A stretch of 64,000 nt of DNA from Flavobacteriales bacterium (GTDB taxonomy: Bacteria > Bacteroidota > Bacteroidia > Flavobacteriales_F > PHOS-HE28). Location: NCBI GenBank assembly GCA_030584065.1, contig CP129489.1, positions 2,585,497 through 2,649,496 of the forward strand. Reading direction: 5' to 3'. The notes under the pieces were generated by a model. That model was not told the DNA's origin. It saw only the letters and a list, made by a program, of their open reading frames with translations, and did not search any database. The number at the start of each line of letters is the position of its first letter. Position 1 is the first letter of the stretch. Below, piece after piece: positions 7,174 to 15,762 of this stretch. The position numbers and the translations under genes are program-made.

Positions 7174-9270
7174 ATGCGCCACCTCATCTCATTCTTCGGT
7201 CTGCTCGCCGCCAGCATATTGCAGGCACAGACCTACTGCATCCCCGAACCGGGTCCCACAGGGCCCGATGAGGGGGACTTCATCCAACGCGTGCAACTGG
7301 TCGACCTGGATGCCAGTACTGGTCTGGTCAACGGCGTGGACTACCACGACTACTCCTACCTCGGACCCAACCTGATGGCCACCCTGGAACCCGGGTCGGC
7401 TTATACGCTCACCATCACGGCGGGCAACTATGTGAATGACCGCTACATGGCCTGGCTGGACATCGACCAGGACGGTGCGTTCGAGCCGGAGGAGTTCATC
7501 GGTGCGGTGAACAACACGGCCGTAGGAGAGGTGTTGACCATGGACGTCTTCGTGCCCGGCGATGCAAGGCCCGGCTACGTCCGCCTGCGTGTGCGCTGCG
7601 CCTACGGCGAGATACCGCCTGACCCGTGCATCCAATACCTCTACGGCGAGACCGAGGACTACGCCATCCGCATCGCCGGCCCGCTCGACTGCATCCCCCT
7701 GGTGCCCTACGGCATGAGCGATGGTGACTACATCAGCGCCATCACCATCGGGGACCTCGACCTCACCAGCGCGGCGCCCGTACATGCCTACACGGATGCC
7801 CTGCACCGCGGCACCGCCCTTACGATCAGCGGCAGCCATGTACTGCAGATCACCAGTGGCGAATACGAGTTCGATGCCATCGCCGCCTGGATCGACTGGG
7901 ACAACGATGGCAGCTACGATGGTCCGGGTGAAGCCCTCGGCGAACAGGAGACCACGGCGCCCTTCCAACAAGTCACCTTCACCTTCTCAGTGCCTGATCC
8001 GTACCGCTTCCCCGGTCACTACCGCCTGCGGGTGCGCATTGCCGATGGGGCTGGCCTCACCCCGTGCAGCGATGCGTTCTATGGCGAAACGCGCGACCTG
8101 ACGCTCACCTTCAGCGAGGCCCCCGTGCCTTGCCTGCCGGTACAGAACGTCACTCCTGGCAACACCGGGCGCACCCTGTCGTTCGTGGACTTCGCTGGAA
8201 CCACCTATGCGAACGGCCCTGAGGCATGGCCCTATGCGGATGTCCGGCACCTGCCCGGACCCACGCTCGTGCGCGGCTCCTCCTATGCGCTGAGCATGGG
8301 GTTCCGGGAGGCGGGAAGCGTCGCGGATGTGCTCCTGGACATGGACGATGATGGTCTGTTCGAAGCATCGGACTGGCTGCTCACGGCCTCCTCGTCGGTG
8401 CCCGACCAGACCTTCAAGCTCATCCTCGTCGTGCCCGCCGACTGTGCTCCGGGACAGCACTGGCTCCGCGTACGCAGTCATGCGAGCGGCGTGATCGTGC
8501 CCGAGGATTGCTCAGGCGATGTGGAAGGGGACGGTGAGCTCGTGGACATCCGTGTGATGGTGGTGGATGCCGACGGTCCATGCATCCCGGTGAACGACTA
8601 TTGGACCGTGTATGACGACCATCTCGCGTCCATCGCGCTAAACACCTTGAACGCAGTGAGCCCGCAAGGCCGCTATGCCATGGAATACCACGACCGTACC
8701 GACGAGAGCACGACGCTGATCATGGGGACCGCCTACTCGCTCTCCGCTGAAGTGGGTGCTCCGGGACAGACCGAGGTGGCGGCGTACATCGACTACAACG
8801 GCGATGGCGACTGGGACGATGCTGGCGAACAGATCGGCTACGCTGCCGCCGGACCGGCCCTACAGACCATCAACTTCACCGTGCCAGGCGGCCTCCTGCC
8901 CGGTGCGCGCCGTCTACGTGTCCGCGCCCTGGCCTCCGCTGGGCCGATCGGCGCCTGCGATCCGGCATTTGCAGGTGAGACGGAGGACTACACAGTATTC
9001 ATCGACGTGAACACCGCCGTGAGCGAGCAGGACGACGTCGAACCACAAGTACTTGGTGCTGCACAGGGCGAGCAATGGCTGGAGGTCACTGCATCGTGGC
9101 TTGGCGCGCGGCTGCTCATCACCGATGCCTCAGGTCGTGTGGTGCAGAGTAGCACGGTGCTCCATGATCGTACACCCTTGCACCTCCCGCATGCCGCCGG
9201 GTCGTACCTCGTGCAACTGCGGAGTCCTTCGGGTACATGGAGTGGTCGCACCGTGATCATGGCTCCCTGA
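7174..9270 (+). CDS. GEVED-domain T9SS-secreted protein, copy 2
   Basis: A 698-residue paralogue of the preceding gene, with the same layout: a signal peptide of about 20 residues (MRHLISFFGLLAASILQAQ), four GEVED units (closing GETEDYAIRI, GETRDLTL, the degenerate LVDIRV, and GETEDYTVF) and a T9SS C-terminal sorting domain (LLITDASGRVVQSS, GSYLVQLRSPSGTWSGR). The third unit is degenerate in both copies, which points to duplication of the whole gene rather than independent assembly of domains. The start at 7174 was chosen for the signal peptide. It probably shares a transcript with copy 1 and ends at the strong hairpin at 9291-9322. Confidence 0.85.
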   Translation: MRHLISFFGLLAASILQAQTYCIPEPGPTGPDEGDFIQRVQLVDLDASTGLVNGVDYHDYSYLGPNLMATLEPGSAYTLTITAGNYVNDRYMAWLDIDQDGAFEPEEFIGAVNNTAVGEVLTMDVFVPGDARPGYVRLRVRCAYGEIPPDPCIQYLYGETEDYAIRIAGPLDCIPLVPYGMSDGDYISAITIGDLDLTSAAPVHAYTDALHRGTALTISGSHVLQITSGEYEFDAIAAWIDWDNDGSYDGPGEALGEQETTAPFQQVTFTFSVPDPYRFPGHYRLRVRIADGAGLTPCSDAFYGETRDLTLTFSEAPVPCLPVQNVTPGNTGRTLSFVDFAGTTYANGPEAWPYADVRHLPGPTLVRGSSYALSMGFREAGSVADVLLDMDDDGLFEASDWLLTASSSVPDQTFKLILVVPADCAPGQHWLRVRSHASGVIVPEDCSGDVEGDGELVDIRVMVVDADGPCIPVNDYWTVYDDHLASIALNTLNAVSPQGRYAMEYHDRTDESTTLIMGTAYSLSAEVGAPGQTEVAAYIDYNGDGDWDDAGEQIGYAAAGPALQTINFTVPGGLLPGARRLRVRALASAGPIGACDPAFAGETEDYTVFIDVNTAVSEQDDVEPQVLGAAQGEQWLEVTASWLGARLLITDASGRVVQSSTVLHDRTPLHLPHAAGSYLVQLRSPSGTWSGRTVIMAP

Positions 9271-9290
9271 GCGCGCTACGCGTCATCAAC

Positions 9291-9322
9291 GAGAAGGGGC
9301 GGCCGATTGGCCGCCCCTTCTC
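9291..9322. terminator. Strong bidirectional hairpin terminator
   Basis: A perfect 14-bp stem, GAGAAGGGGCGGCC and its complement, with a 4-base loop (GATT). It lies between the convergent GEVED copy 2 and the response regulator gene, and therefore suits transcripts arriving from either side. Confidence 0.75.
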
Positions 9323-9342
9323 ATGTCGAACAGACGAACCGG

Positions 9343-9978
9343 TCAACGGCTGCGGTACTTCTCCAGCGCCTCCTCCTTGCTCCCCACATGCAGTTTCTTG
9401 TAGATGCTGTGGATGTGCTGCTTCACCGTGCTGATGGAGATGCCCTCGCGGGCCGCGATCTCCTTGTAGAGCAGACCTTGGGCCAGCAGGTCGAGCACAC
9501 CCCGCTCACGCGCGGTGAGGTCCTCATGCTCCGGTTCACGGTGCCCAGGCGCGGGTCGCAGATGATCCACCAGCCGGCGTGCGACACTGGCACTCATCGG
9601 CGCACCACCGTTGATCAGTTCGCGGATGCCCTCCAGCAGAGCGATCGCCGTGGAGGACTTCAGCATATACCCGTTGGCGCCGGCCTTCAAGGCCTCGAAC
9701 ACCCGGATGTCGTCATCGTGCACGGTGAACACCATGAACTGGGTGGCCGGCATGAAGGGCTTCAGCTTGCGCAGCAGGTCGATGCCCGTGATGCCCGGGA
9801 GGCCGATGTCGGTAATGACCACATCGAGCTGCTGTTCCGTGATGGCGGGGAACGCCTCCTCGGCCGAACGGTAAATGCACACCAGCTCCATATTCTTGGC
9901 GCTGGTGATCACCTGCTGCAGGAACTGCCGCACCTGGGGCAGGTCCTCAACGATCCCGATGCGGAACGGTGCTGGCAT
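9343..9978 (-). CDS. LuxR/NarL-family response regulator
   Basis: A 211-residue two-component regulator. The receiver domain (residues 1-120) shows the acidic pair in IGIVEDLPQ, the phosphoacceptor Asp in VVITDIGLPG, the switch Thr in FMVFTVHDD and the Lys in GYMLKSS. A LuxR-type helix-turn-helix (about 145-210) shows LTARERGVLDLLAQGLLYKE and ISISTVKQHIHSIYKKL. The ATG at 9978 is preferred over an upstream TTG at 9987. It starts 11 bases after the sensor kinase gene ends, so the pair forms an operon and very likely a cognate kinase-regulator couple. Targets are unknown; the convergent GEVED genes are candidates only by proximity. Confidence 0.93.
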   Translation of the reverse strand: MPAPFRIGIVEDLPQVRQFLQQVITSAKNMELVCIYRSAEEAFPAITEQQLDVVITDIGLPGITGIDLLRKLKPFMPATQFMVFTVHDDDIRVFEALKAGANGYMLKSSTAIALLEGIRELINGGAPMSASVARRLVDHLRPAPGHREPEHEDLTARERGVLDLLAQGLLYKEIAAREGISISTVKQHIHSIYKKLHVGSKEEALEKYRSR

Positions 9979-9989
9979 GGTGCGCAAGT

Positions 9990-12900
9990 TCAGGTTGGAC
10001 GGACGGTCGCATGGCTGTGTTCTAGTACCCCCGTCCCGGACAAGGCGACGCGCAGCGTCAGGCGGCAGCCCTCACCCGGCGCCGTGTCCACGCTGAGCGC
10101 ACCACCCAACGCGTGTGCCCGGGCCTGCATGCTGGTGCTGCCCGTCCCCATGGTCCTGCTCCGCGCCGGGTCGAATCCTCGGCCATCGTCGGCGATCAAC
10201 CACTCCAGTTGACCATCACATTGTACGATCCGGATGGTGACGTTCTCCGCACCGGCATGGCGCACCACGTTGTTCAGCGCCTCCTTGGTGAGCAGCAACA
10301 GATGCCGGCGCTGATCGACCGAAAGCTTCAGCAAAGGCTCCTCCAGCTCCGCCGTCATGTGCAGCACGATACCCCGCTGGTCCAGCAGCTCGGCCGCGAA
10401 GCCACGGACGTACGCCACAAGATCACCGAGCGTCTCCTGGCCGGAGCCCAGCGCCCAAACGATGCGGCGCATGTTGTCGCTCACCTGTCGCGCACCATCA
10501 CCCACCTTCTCCAGCAGCGCGCGGGCACGGGCATCCTCCAACTCCAACTGGGCCAGGTCGCTCTCCATGCCGATGGAGGCCAGTCCACTTCCGAGGTCAT
10601 CGTGGAGGTCCTGTGCGATGCGGATGCGCTCCTCCAGCACCGCGCGCTCACGCTCCAGCACCGCACGTTGCCGGGCCAGACGGATGCGCAGAACGATCCT
10701 AAAGGCGATCCACACCAGCGCCCCGACCAGAAGCACCATCAGCGCACGGAACCACCAGGTGGCCCAGAACGGAGGCAGCACGCGCAACCGCACCGTGGTG
10801 ATCCCGCCCCAGGGGCCTCGATTGGTGCGGGCCTTCAGCTCCAGCCGATAGGTGCCCGGTGCCAGGCTGTTGAAGGTCAGACGGTCCTCAGGTCGCATCG
10901 CCACCCACGCAGTGTCCGCACCCACCAGCCGATAAGCGAACTCATCGCGCTGCGGATCCACCAGATTGGTGCTGCGCAGTTGCAGGGTGATGCGCGCATG
11001 GTCGTGCGGCACCTCATAGGTCCGATCAGCTGCAAGGTCCGCATGCGCGGATAGCAGGCTGTCCATCGCCCACACGCCAGGCACCTGGATCGATGGTGGA
11101 AGCGTCGGCAGTACCGCATCGTTGCGCAGCACAACGAAGCCTTCCCATGCCCCTGCGAGCAAGGGGCCTTGGAGCGGAGCATGACCGTCGTCCAGATTGA
11201 GCGGGCTCACCGGCAATCCATCCGCACGCGACACCAGGCGGGAACGGCCCGTGGAAGGGTCCCAGTGCATCAACCCCGAAGGCCGCGTGAACCACAGGGT
11301 CCCATCTGCCATGGCCACCACTTCCAGCAGGTTCCGTGTCGGCAGTCCGGCACTGGCATCGTGCAGCTGTAGCGGACCGTTCACCGGAGCATCCGGGTCG
11401 ATCCGCACCAGGCCGGTGTGCTTCACCACCAGCCATAGACGGCCGTCCGGTGTTTGGGCCATGTCGCTCACCTCGAAGGGTTCCAGCCCCACCGGTGAGC
11501 GAAGACGTTCCACGCGGCCATCCGGGAAGAGCACCACCGGGGCCTGTGTGGCGCTCAGGAACCACGTCCGTCCGGCACGATCCGTGAAGACATCCAAGGG
11601 CCAATTCCCCAGCAAGGCCGCCACCTCCGGGAACACCTCGGCCAACGCGCGGCATTCGCCGGCCAGGGTGTCGAGATGGTACAGCCCCTTCGATCCCGTC
11701 ATGCACCAGATCCCTTGCGCACCATCGCCACGGGACCACCAGACAGGCCCGGCACAGACGGATCGCGGTGGAACGAAGGATGGACGTCCCAACGCACCCG
11801 TCCGGATATCGGCCAGCAGTGCACCGTCCATCGAGGACAGCAGGTAACGCCCTGCATCCAGTTCCAACAGGTCCAGATAGCGCCGACCCGAGGCATGCGG
11901 CAAGGCGATCAGATCGGTCTGGCGCCCCTGCGCATCATGCACGAACAGGCCCCTGCGGTGCGACAGCGCCAGCATCTTCCCGGAACCCTCATCGCGGTGA
12001 ACGGCCAGCACCTCATCAATCAGATCGGCAGCGGGCTCATCGGGCAGGTGGAAACCCTGCGCGATGTTGTTCCGGTCGGAAAGCAGCGCGACGCCCTGTG
12101 TGTAGGAGCCGATGCAGACCACCTCATCCATCACCAGCAACCGTGAAGCACCCGCGAAGAGGTCCTCGCGCTTGCGGCAATCGGCCTCGTCCAGCGAACG
12201 ATCATAGTGTTCCACACGGCCCGTGCGCGGGTCCAAGCGGAGCAACCCCTGGTCGATGGTGGCCACCAGCACCTGCTCACCCACGCGGACCATGTCCTGC
12301 ACCATGTGGTCCACGAACGTGGGGGCATGGCGGACATCCGGCCATAACAAGGTGGCACTGCCGTCCGACTTCCGCACCCGGAAGATGCCCTCCGACCAGG
12401 TGCCCATGAGCAGGGTGGAATCCTCATCCACCATGCCGCGCACTTGGAACGCATAACCGTGCCCAGGATGGCCGTTCACCGCCTTCAGGGGGAAGGGTGT
12501 GGCCGTGCGTGTGGCCGGATCGAAGCGGACCACGCCGCTGAAGGTGGAGAGCCAGAGAATGCCCTGCGCATCCTCCAGCATGCCGCTGATCACCTCGCGC
12601 GATCGTGCGGTGGGTGCCGGCGGTGCGATCTCCGTGGTGGTGAAGCGTCGATGGACCGGATCGAACAGGCTCAAGCAGCGTGCACCATGGGCCACCCAGA
12701 TCCGGCCGGTGGAACCCACAAGCAGATCGGTGACCCGCTGCTCCCCATGTTCGGAGTAGGCCGGAATGGGCAGCGGCACGCGCTGAAGCGTATCCGCCAA
12801 CGGATCGAGCAGGGTGAGGTAAGGCGCGTTCGTACCAACGAGCAGATACCGGGAACCATCCCAAACGAGTGCCGTGATCTTGTCACCGGGCAGCGCATCC

Positions 12901-13139
12901 GGGCGGCCCTCGTAGCGGTACACCTTCACCCGTCGGCCATCGAAGCGGTTGAGGCCATCCGAGGTGCCCACCCACAGGTATCCACGACCGTCCACGGCCA
13001 ACGACTGCACATGGTCGCTCGAGAGCCCATCGCGCATGGTGATGGTGCGCAGGCTGGGCGCCACCAACTGGGCGGACGCTTCAAGGGCGAAGGCCGCGCC
13101 CAGGAGTGCGAGCAGATGCATTCGGGATGAGCGCCTCAT
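9990..13139 (-). CDS. Two-component sensor histidine kinase with periplasmic propeller
   Basis: A 1049-residue membrane sensor. A signal peptide (MHLLALLGAAFALEASA) precedes a long periplasmic region with two-component-regulator propeller repeats (DGLSSDHVQSLAVDGRGYLW, WVGTSDGLNRFDG) and a Y_Y_Y domain (about 690-760). One transmembrane helix (about 788-810) leads through a coiled linker to a HisKA_3 dimerisation domain with the phosphoacceptor His in RIAQDLHDDLGSGLASIG. The ATPase domain follows, with the N box LLTKEALNNVVRHAGA and G1 IADDGRGFD; the G2 region MGTGSTSMQARA lacks the usual GL pair. This architecture is common in Bacteroidota for sensing extracellular material. It is co-transcribed with the LuxR-type regulator downstream. 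The ligand is not predictable. Confidence 0.92.
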   Translation of the reverse strand: MRRSSRMHLLALLGAAFALEASAQLVAPSLRTITMRDGLSSDHVQSLAVDGRGYLWVGTSDGLNRFDGRRVKVYRYEGRPDALPGDKITALVWDGSRYLLVGTNAPYLTLLDPLADTLQRVPLPIPAYSEHGEQRVTDLLVGSTGRIWVAHGARCLSLFDPVHRRFTTTEIAPPAPTARSREVISGMLEDAQGILWLSTFSGVVRFDPATRTATPFPLKAVNGHPGHGYAFQVRGMVDEDSTLLMGTWSEGIFRVRKSDGSATLLWPDVRHAPTFVDHMVQDMVRVGEQVLVATIDQGLLRLDPRTGRVEHYDRSLDEADCRKREDLFAGASRLLVMDEVVCIGSYTQGVALLSDRNNIAQGFHLPDEPAADLIDEVLAVHRDEGSGKMLALSHRRGLFVHDAQGRQTDLIALPHASGRRYLDLLELDAGRYLLSSMDGALLADIRTGALGRPSFVPPRSVCAGPVWWSRGDGAQGIWCMTGSKGLYHLDTLAGECRALAEVFPEVAALLGNWPLDVFTDRAGRTWFLSATQAPVVLFPDGRVERLRSPVGLEPFEVSDMAQTPDGRLWLVVKHTGLVRIDPDAPVNGPLQLHDASAGLPTRNLLEVVAMADGTLWFTRPSGLMHWDPSTGRSRLVSRADGLPVSPLNLDDGHAPLQGPLLAGAWEGFVVLRNDAVLPTLPPSIQVPGVWAMDSLLSAHADLAADRTYEVPHDHARITLQLRSTNLVDPQRDEFAYRLVGADTAWVAMRPEDRLTFNSLAPGTYRLELKARTNRGPWGGITTVRLRVLPPFWATWWFRALMVLLVGALVWIAFRIVLRIRLARQRAVLERERAVLEERIRIAQDLHDDLGSGLASIGMESDLAQLELEDARARALLEKVGDGARQVSDNMRRIVWALGSGQETLGDLVAYVRGFAAELLDQRGIVLHMTAELEEPLLKLSVDQRRHLLLLTKEALNNVVRHAGAENVTIRIVQCDGQLEWLIADDGRGFDPARSRTMGTGSTSMQARAHALGGALSVDTAPGEGCRLTLRVALSGTGVLEHSHATVRPT

Positions 13140-13161
13140 CGCCCTTGGCTCTCCTTTTCCG

Positions 13162-13195
13162 CCAAGTTAGATGGAACGTGCCCGCTCCCGGCAAA
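13162..13195 (-). promoter_or_regulatory. Putative promoter of the sensor kinase operon
   Basis: On the minus strand a TTTG (13195-13192) precedes TAACTTGG (13169-13162) by 22 bases. This fits the Bacteroidota -33/-7 layout (TTTG, about 17-23 bases, TAnnTTTG) with one mismatch in the -7 box. It lies 22 bases before the kinase ATG. Confidence 0.45.
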
Positions 13196-13199
13196 GCCC

Positions 13200-14108
13200 T
13201 TACAGCGTGGCCTTGATGCCCGTGCGATAGTCCGTGGGCTGCAGGTTCAGCGCCCGCTCCAGCTTGCTGCTGTCGAAGCGGTAGTCGTGCTCGAACTGGT
13301 ACATCATCTCCTTGTTCTCGCGCAGCACGGGCACGAACAGGCCCATCAGCGCGAGCATCCAGCCCGGCGCCACCTGGATCGCGTAGGGCTTGCCGGCCAG
13401 CTCACAGGCCATCCGTACGAACTGCTCACCGGTCATGCCCTCCTTGCTGGTGAGCGCATGCCACACCTGCCCGTAGGCGGAAGGCGTATTGCCCAGCAAC
13501 GCGACGCTCCTTCCGGCATCCGGCGTGTACGTGAAGGTGTGCACGGTTCTGGCGTTGCCCACCCACTGCGGGGTCTTGCCCGCCCGCAGCCGCTCGAACA
13601 CGGTGGCGTGCGTGAGGCTCAGGGCCGCGTGCGGTCCGTAGAAATCGGCCGCACGGATGATAATGGCCTGCAGCTCACCGCGCTTCACCTCGTCCATCAA
13701 GGTGGTGGCGATACGCGCCCGAACCTCACCCTTCCTGCTGCAGGGGTTGTAGGGCGTGTCCTCGGTCATCACACCGTCCACCCGGCCGTAGGCGTACACG
13801 TTGTCGAAGAAGACCAGCTTGGTGCCGTGGCGCTTGCAGGCATCGATGGCGTTGCGCATCACCCGCGGCCATTGGTCGGCCCACACGTTGGCATCGTACT
13901 TCAGCCCGGCCACCAGGTAGGCGACGTCGCTGCCCTTCACGGCCTCGCTCACGGCATTGGCATCCAGCAGATCGGCGGAGAACAGCTCATCGGCAGCGCT
14001 CACCTGCTTCGGGTGGCGGCTAACCTGCCGGACCTTGTCGGTGTACTTGGGTAGGAGCTTGGAGAGCTCGTTGCCGATGACGCCGTTGGCGCCGAGGATG
14101 GTCTGCAT
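13200..14108 (-). CDS. NAD(P)-dependent epimerase/dehydratase-family protein (extended SDR)
   Basis: A 302-residue Rossmann-fold protein of the NAD-dependent epimerase/dehydratase class. The N-terminal nucleotide-binding motif is GANGVIGNELSK (GxxGxxG), and a DVAYLVAGL strand follows. FDNVYAYGRVDG has the FxNVYxYG form typical of atypical extended SDRs; the usual Ser-Tyr-Lys triad is altered, since the YxxxK position is not obvious. IIRAADFYGPHA matches the conserved R-x-x-x-x-Y-G-P segment. The substrate is unknown; UDP-sugar chemistry cannot be assumed. It is a monocistronic minus-strand gene ending 60 bases upstream of the kinase gene start. Confidence 0.8.
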   Translation of the reverse strand: MQTILGANGVIGNELSKLLPKYTDKVRQVSRHPKQVSAADELFSADLLDANAVSEAVKGSDVAYLVAGLKYDANVWADQWPRVMRNAIDACKRHGTKLVFFDNVYAYGRVDGVMTEDTPYNPCSRKGEVRARIATTLMDEVKRGELQAIIIRAADFYGPHAALSLTHATVFERLRAGKTPQWVGNARTVHTFTYTPDAGRSVALLGNTPSAYGQVWHALTSKEGMTGEQFVRMACELAGKPYAIQVAPGWMLALMGLFVPVLRENKEMMYQFEHDYRFDSSKLERALNLQPTDYRTGIKATL

Positions 14109-14130
14109 GGAACCAGATCTTTAGGTAGGA

Positions 14131-14224
14131 CTCACCGCAAAGGCGCGAAGAGCGCAAAGGTTGTCTCTATGCTGGCTGGACTCGGCTGCCTTGACTCACC
14201 GCCAAGACGCAAAGAGCCCCAAAG
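14131..14224 (+). repeat. Two plus-oriented copies of a 30-bp CTCACCGC...AAGACGC repeat
   Basis: Copies at 14131-14160 and 14195-14224 share the plan CTCACCGC-AAGACGCAAAGAGC-CAAAG with a few mismatches. They sit 3' of the GxxExxY gene, and inverted copies lie 5' of it at 14690-14833. This A-rich motif stands out against the surrounding GC-rich coding sequence. Confidence 0.7.
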
Positions 14225-14239
14225 AACTCATGTCCGAAA

Positions 14240-14659
14240 TTACTCCGGGAGATTATTGACCAAGCGACGGATGCCATCCCGCACGAGCTTCTCGTTGAAG
14301 TTCACGAGCAAGCCCAACCGGTTCCCGCTGAGCTTCAGGTACGTGAGCACCTGTGCCGTATGGATCGGATGCAGCGCGTCCACCGACTTGACCTCCACGA
14401 TGACCGTGCGTTCGATCCAAAGATCAATCCGGTACCCGGCGTCGAGCTTTACTCCCTTGAAGGCCAACGGCAGGGCCACCTCGGACTCCACATTCAGTCC
14501 GCGCTGGTGAAGCTCATAGGCCAGACAGTGCTGGTAGCTGCTCTCCAAGAGCCCAGGGCCCAATTCACGATGCACTTCGATCATCGCATCAACCGCTATG
14601 CGCGCGATCACATTCTCCCTGAGCTCCATGTCCTCTGGTCCTGGCCTCTTTTCGGTCAT
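14240..14659 (-). CDS. GxxExxY protein (PD-(D/E)XK nuclease-like fold)
   Basis: A 139-residue protein of the GxxExxY family (PDDEXK_3-type). The naming motif is GPGLLESSY, preceded by a helix AIEVHRELG-like segment. The nuclease-like core shows YRIDLWIERTVIVEVKSVD, i.e. an Asp followed by a ExK pair arranged as in PD-(D/E)XK enzymes, then a helix with TAQVLTYLKLSG and the strand LGLLVNFN. The ATG at 14659 gives the usual family length; the frame upstream of it is made of repeat sequence. The gene is bracketed by short repeats in opposite orientation. Biological role is not established for the family; nuclease activity is inferred from fold only. Confidence 0.88.
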   Translation of the reverse strand: MTEKRPGPEDMELRENVIARIAVDAMIEVHRELGPGLLESSYQHCLAYELHQRGLNVESEVALPLAFKGVKLDAGYRIDLWIERTVIVEVKSVDALHPIHTAQVLTYLKLSGNRLGLLVNFNEKLVRDGIRRLVNNLPE

Positions 14660-14689
14660 TTGCGTGTTGACCAATTCACGCTTTCTATC

Positions 14690-14833
14690 CCTTGCGCTCT
14701 TCGCGTCTTGGCGGTGAACTCTTCCCATTCACGCTTGCGATCCTTTGCGCTGCTCGCGTCTTCGCGGTGAACTCATCCCATTCCCTTACGCTTGCCATCT
14801 TTTGCGCTCTTCGCGTCTTGGCGGTGAACTCAT
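14690..14833 (-). repeat. Three minus-oriented copies of the GxxExxY-flanking repeat
   Basis: Copies near 14690-14719, 14741-14773 and 14798-14833 read TTGCGCT-TTCGCGTCTTGGCGGTGAACT, the complement of the repeats at 14131-14224. They recur every 53-57 bases with related spacer sequence (CCCATT..ACGCTTGC). The last copy runs into the 3' end of the moaC-mogA gene, whose stop codon it supplies. Confidence 0.7.
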
Positions 14834-15747
14834 AGACCATGTCTGAATGCATGCTCCTGCACCTTCACCACGTGCAGCGCGAAGGGGAATAGGGCATCCA
14901 TCGTCTCCTGCGCACCGCGGGTTGATCCGGGCAGGGTGATCACCAAGCTTCGTCCGATCATGCCGGCCACGCCGCGGCTCATCATGGCCCAGGGCATGCG
15001 CTCCTGGCCGTAGCTGCGGGCCGCCTCCATGATGCCCGGCACTTCGCGGTCCAGCAGGGGTGCGATGGCTTCGGGCGTGCGGTCGCGGGGCGAGAGGCCA
15101 GTACCACCGGTGGTGAGGATGAGGTCCAGGCCCTCGGTTGACCATGCTTTCACCATGTTGGCGATCTCCTCGGGTTCATCGGCGCAAACGGCCTGCACGG
15201 GTACCTCAACACCCAATTTCTTCAACCGCTCCACGATCGCCGCGCCCGCCTTGTCCTCCTTCTTCCCGCTGGCCACGCCATCGCTGATCACCAGCACGGC
15301 CGCCTTCACGGGCACATCGAAACGGTCCTTCCAATCGCTCTTGCCGCCCTTCTTCTCTTGCAACCGGATGCCCGCGATCACCACGCCCTTGTCGATGGGC
15401 TTGAGCATGTCGTAGATGGTGAGCGCTGCGACACTGGCACCGTGCATGGCCTCCACCTCCACGCCGGTGCGGTAGATGGTGCGCACCCGCATGGTGACGA
15501 TCACCTCCATCTCCCCCACCGCGAACGTGCACTCCGCATGCTCGATCGGCAGCGGATGGCAATCGGGGATCAGCTCATGGGTCTTCTTCACCCCGAACAA
15601 GGCCGCCACACGGGCGCTCTCCAGCACATCGCCCTTGGGTACGCGCTTCTCCTTCAAGGCCGTGATGGTGGCCGCGTCGCTCACGGTGACCAGCGCCGTG
15701 GCCGTGGCCTCGCGCAGGGTGGTGGGCTTGTGGGTGATGTCGATCAT
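14830..15747 (-). CDS. Bifunctional MoaC-MogA/MoaB fusion: cyclic pyranopterin monophosphate synthase and molybdopterin adenylyltransferase
   Basis: A 305-residue fusion of two Moco enzymes. Residues 1-145 are MoaC, which converts MoaA's product to cyclic pyranopterin monophosphate: KGDVLESARVAALFGVKKT, LIPDCHPLP, TGVEVEAMHGASVAALTIYD and the catalytic-loop Lys segment EKKGGKSDWKD are all present. Residues about 150-305 are a MogA/MoaB domain that adenylates molybdopterin: VLVISDGVASGKKEDK, LILTTGGTGLSPRDRTPEA, PGIMEAARSYGQ and ITLPGSTRGAQETMDALFP. The ATG at 15747 starts at MIDITHKPTTLREA, the normal MoaC start. It is the last gene of the moeB-moeA-mobA-moaD-moaE run, separated from moaE by an 81-base spacer holding an inverted repeat. 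Its 3' end overlaps a repeat copy. Confidence 0.93.
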   Translation of the reverse strand: MIDITHKPTTLREATATALVTVSDAATITALKEKRVPKGDVLESARVAALFGVKKTHELIPDCHPLPIEHAECTFAVGEMEVIVTMRVRTIYRTGVEVEAMHGASVAALTIYDMLKPIDKGVVIAGIRLQEKKGGKSDWKDRFDVPVKAAVLVISDGVASGKKEDKAGAAIVERLKKLGVEVPVQAVCADEPEEIANMVKAWSTEGLDLILTTGGTGLSPRDRTPEAIAPLLDREVPGIMEAARSYGQERMPWAMMSRGVAGMIGRSLVITLPGSTRGAQETMDALFPFALHVVKVQEHAFRHGL

Positions 15748-15762
15748 GAATGCAGGCGAATT

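Noticed and set aside
14690..14833. CRISPR array
   Set aside because: Only three imperfect copies, spacers are similar to each other and repeats occur in opposite orientation on the other side of the gene; no cas genes.
14131..14833. Insertion sequence
   Set aside because: No transposase motif; GxxExxY proteins are not transposases, and there is no target-site duplication that I could see.
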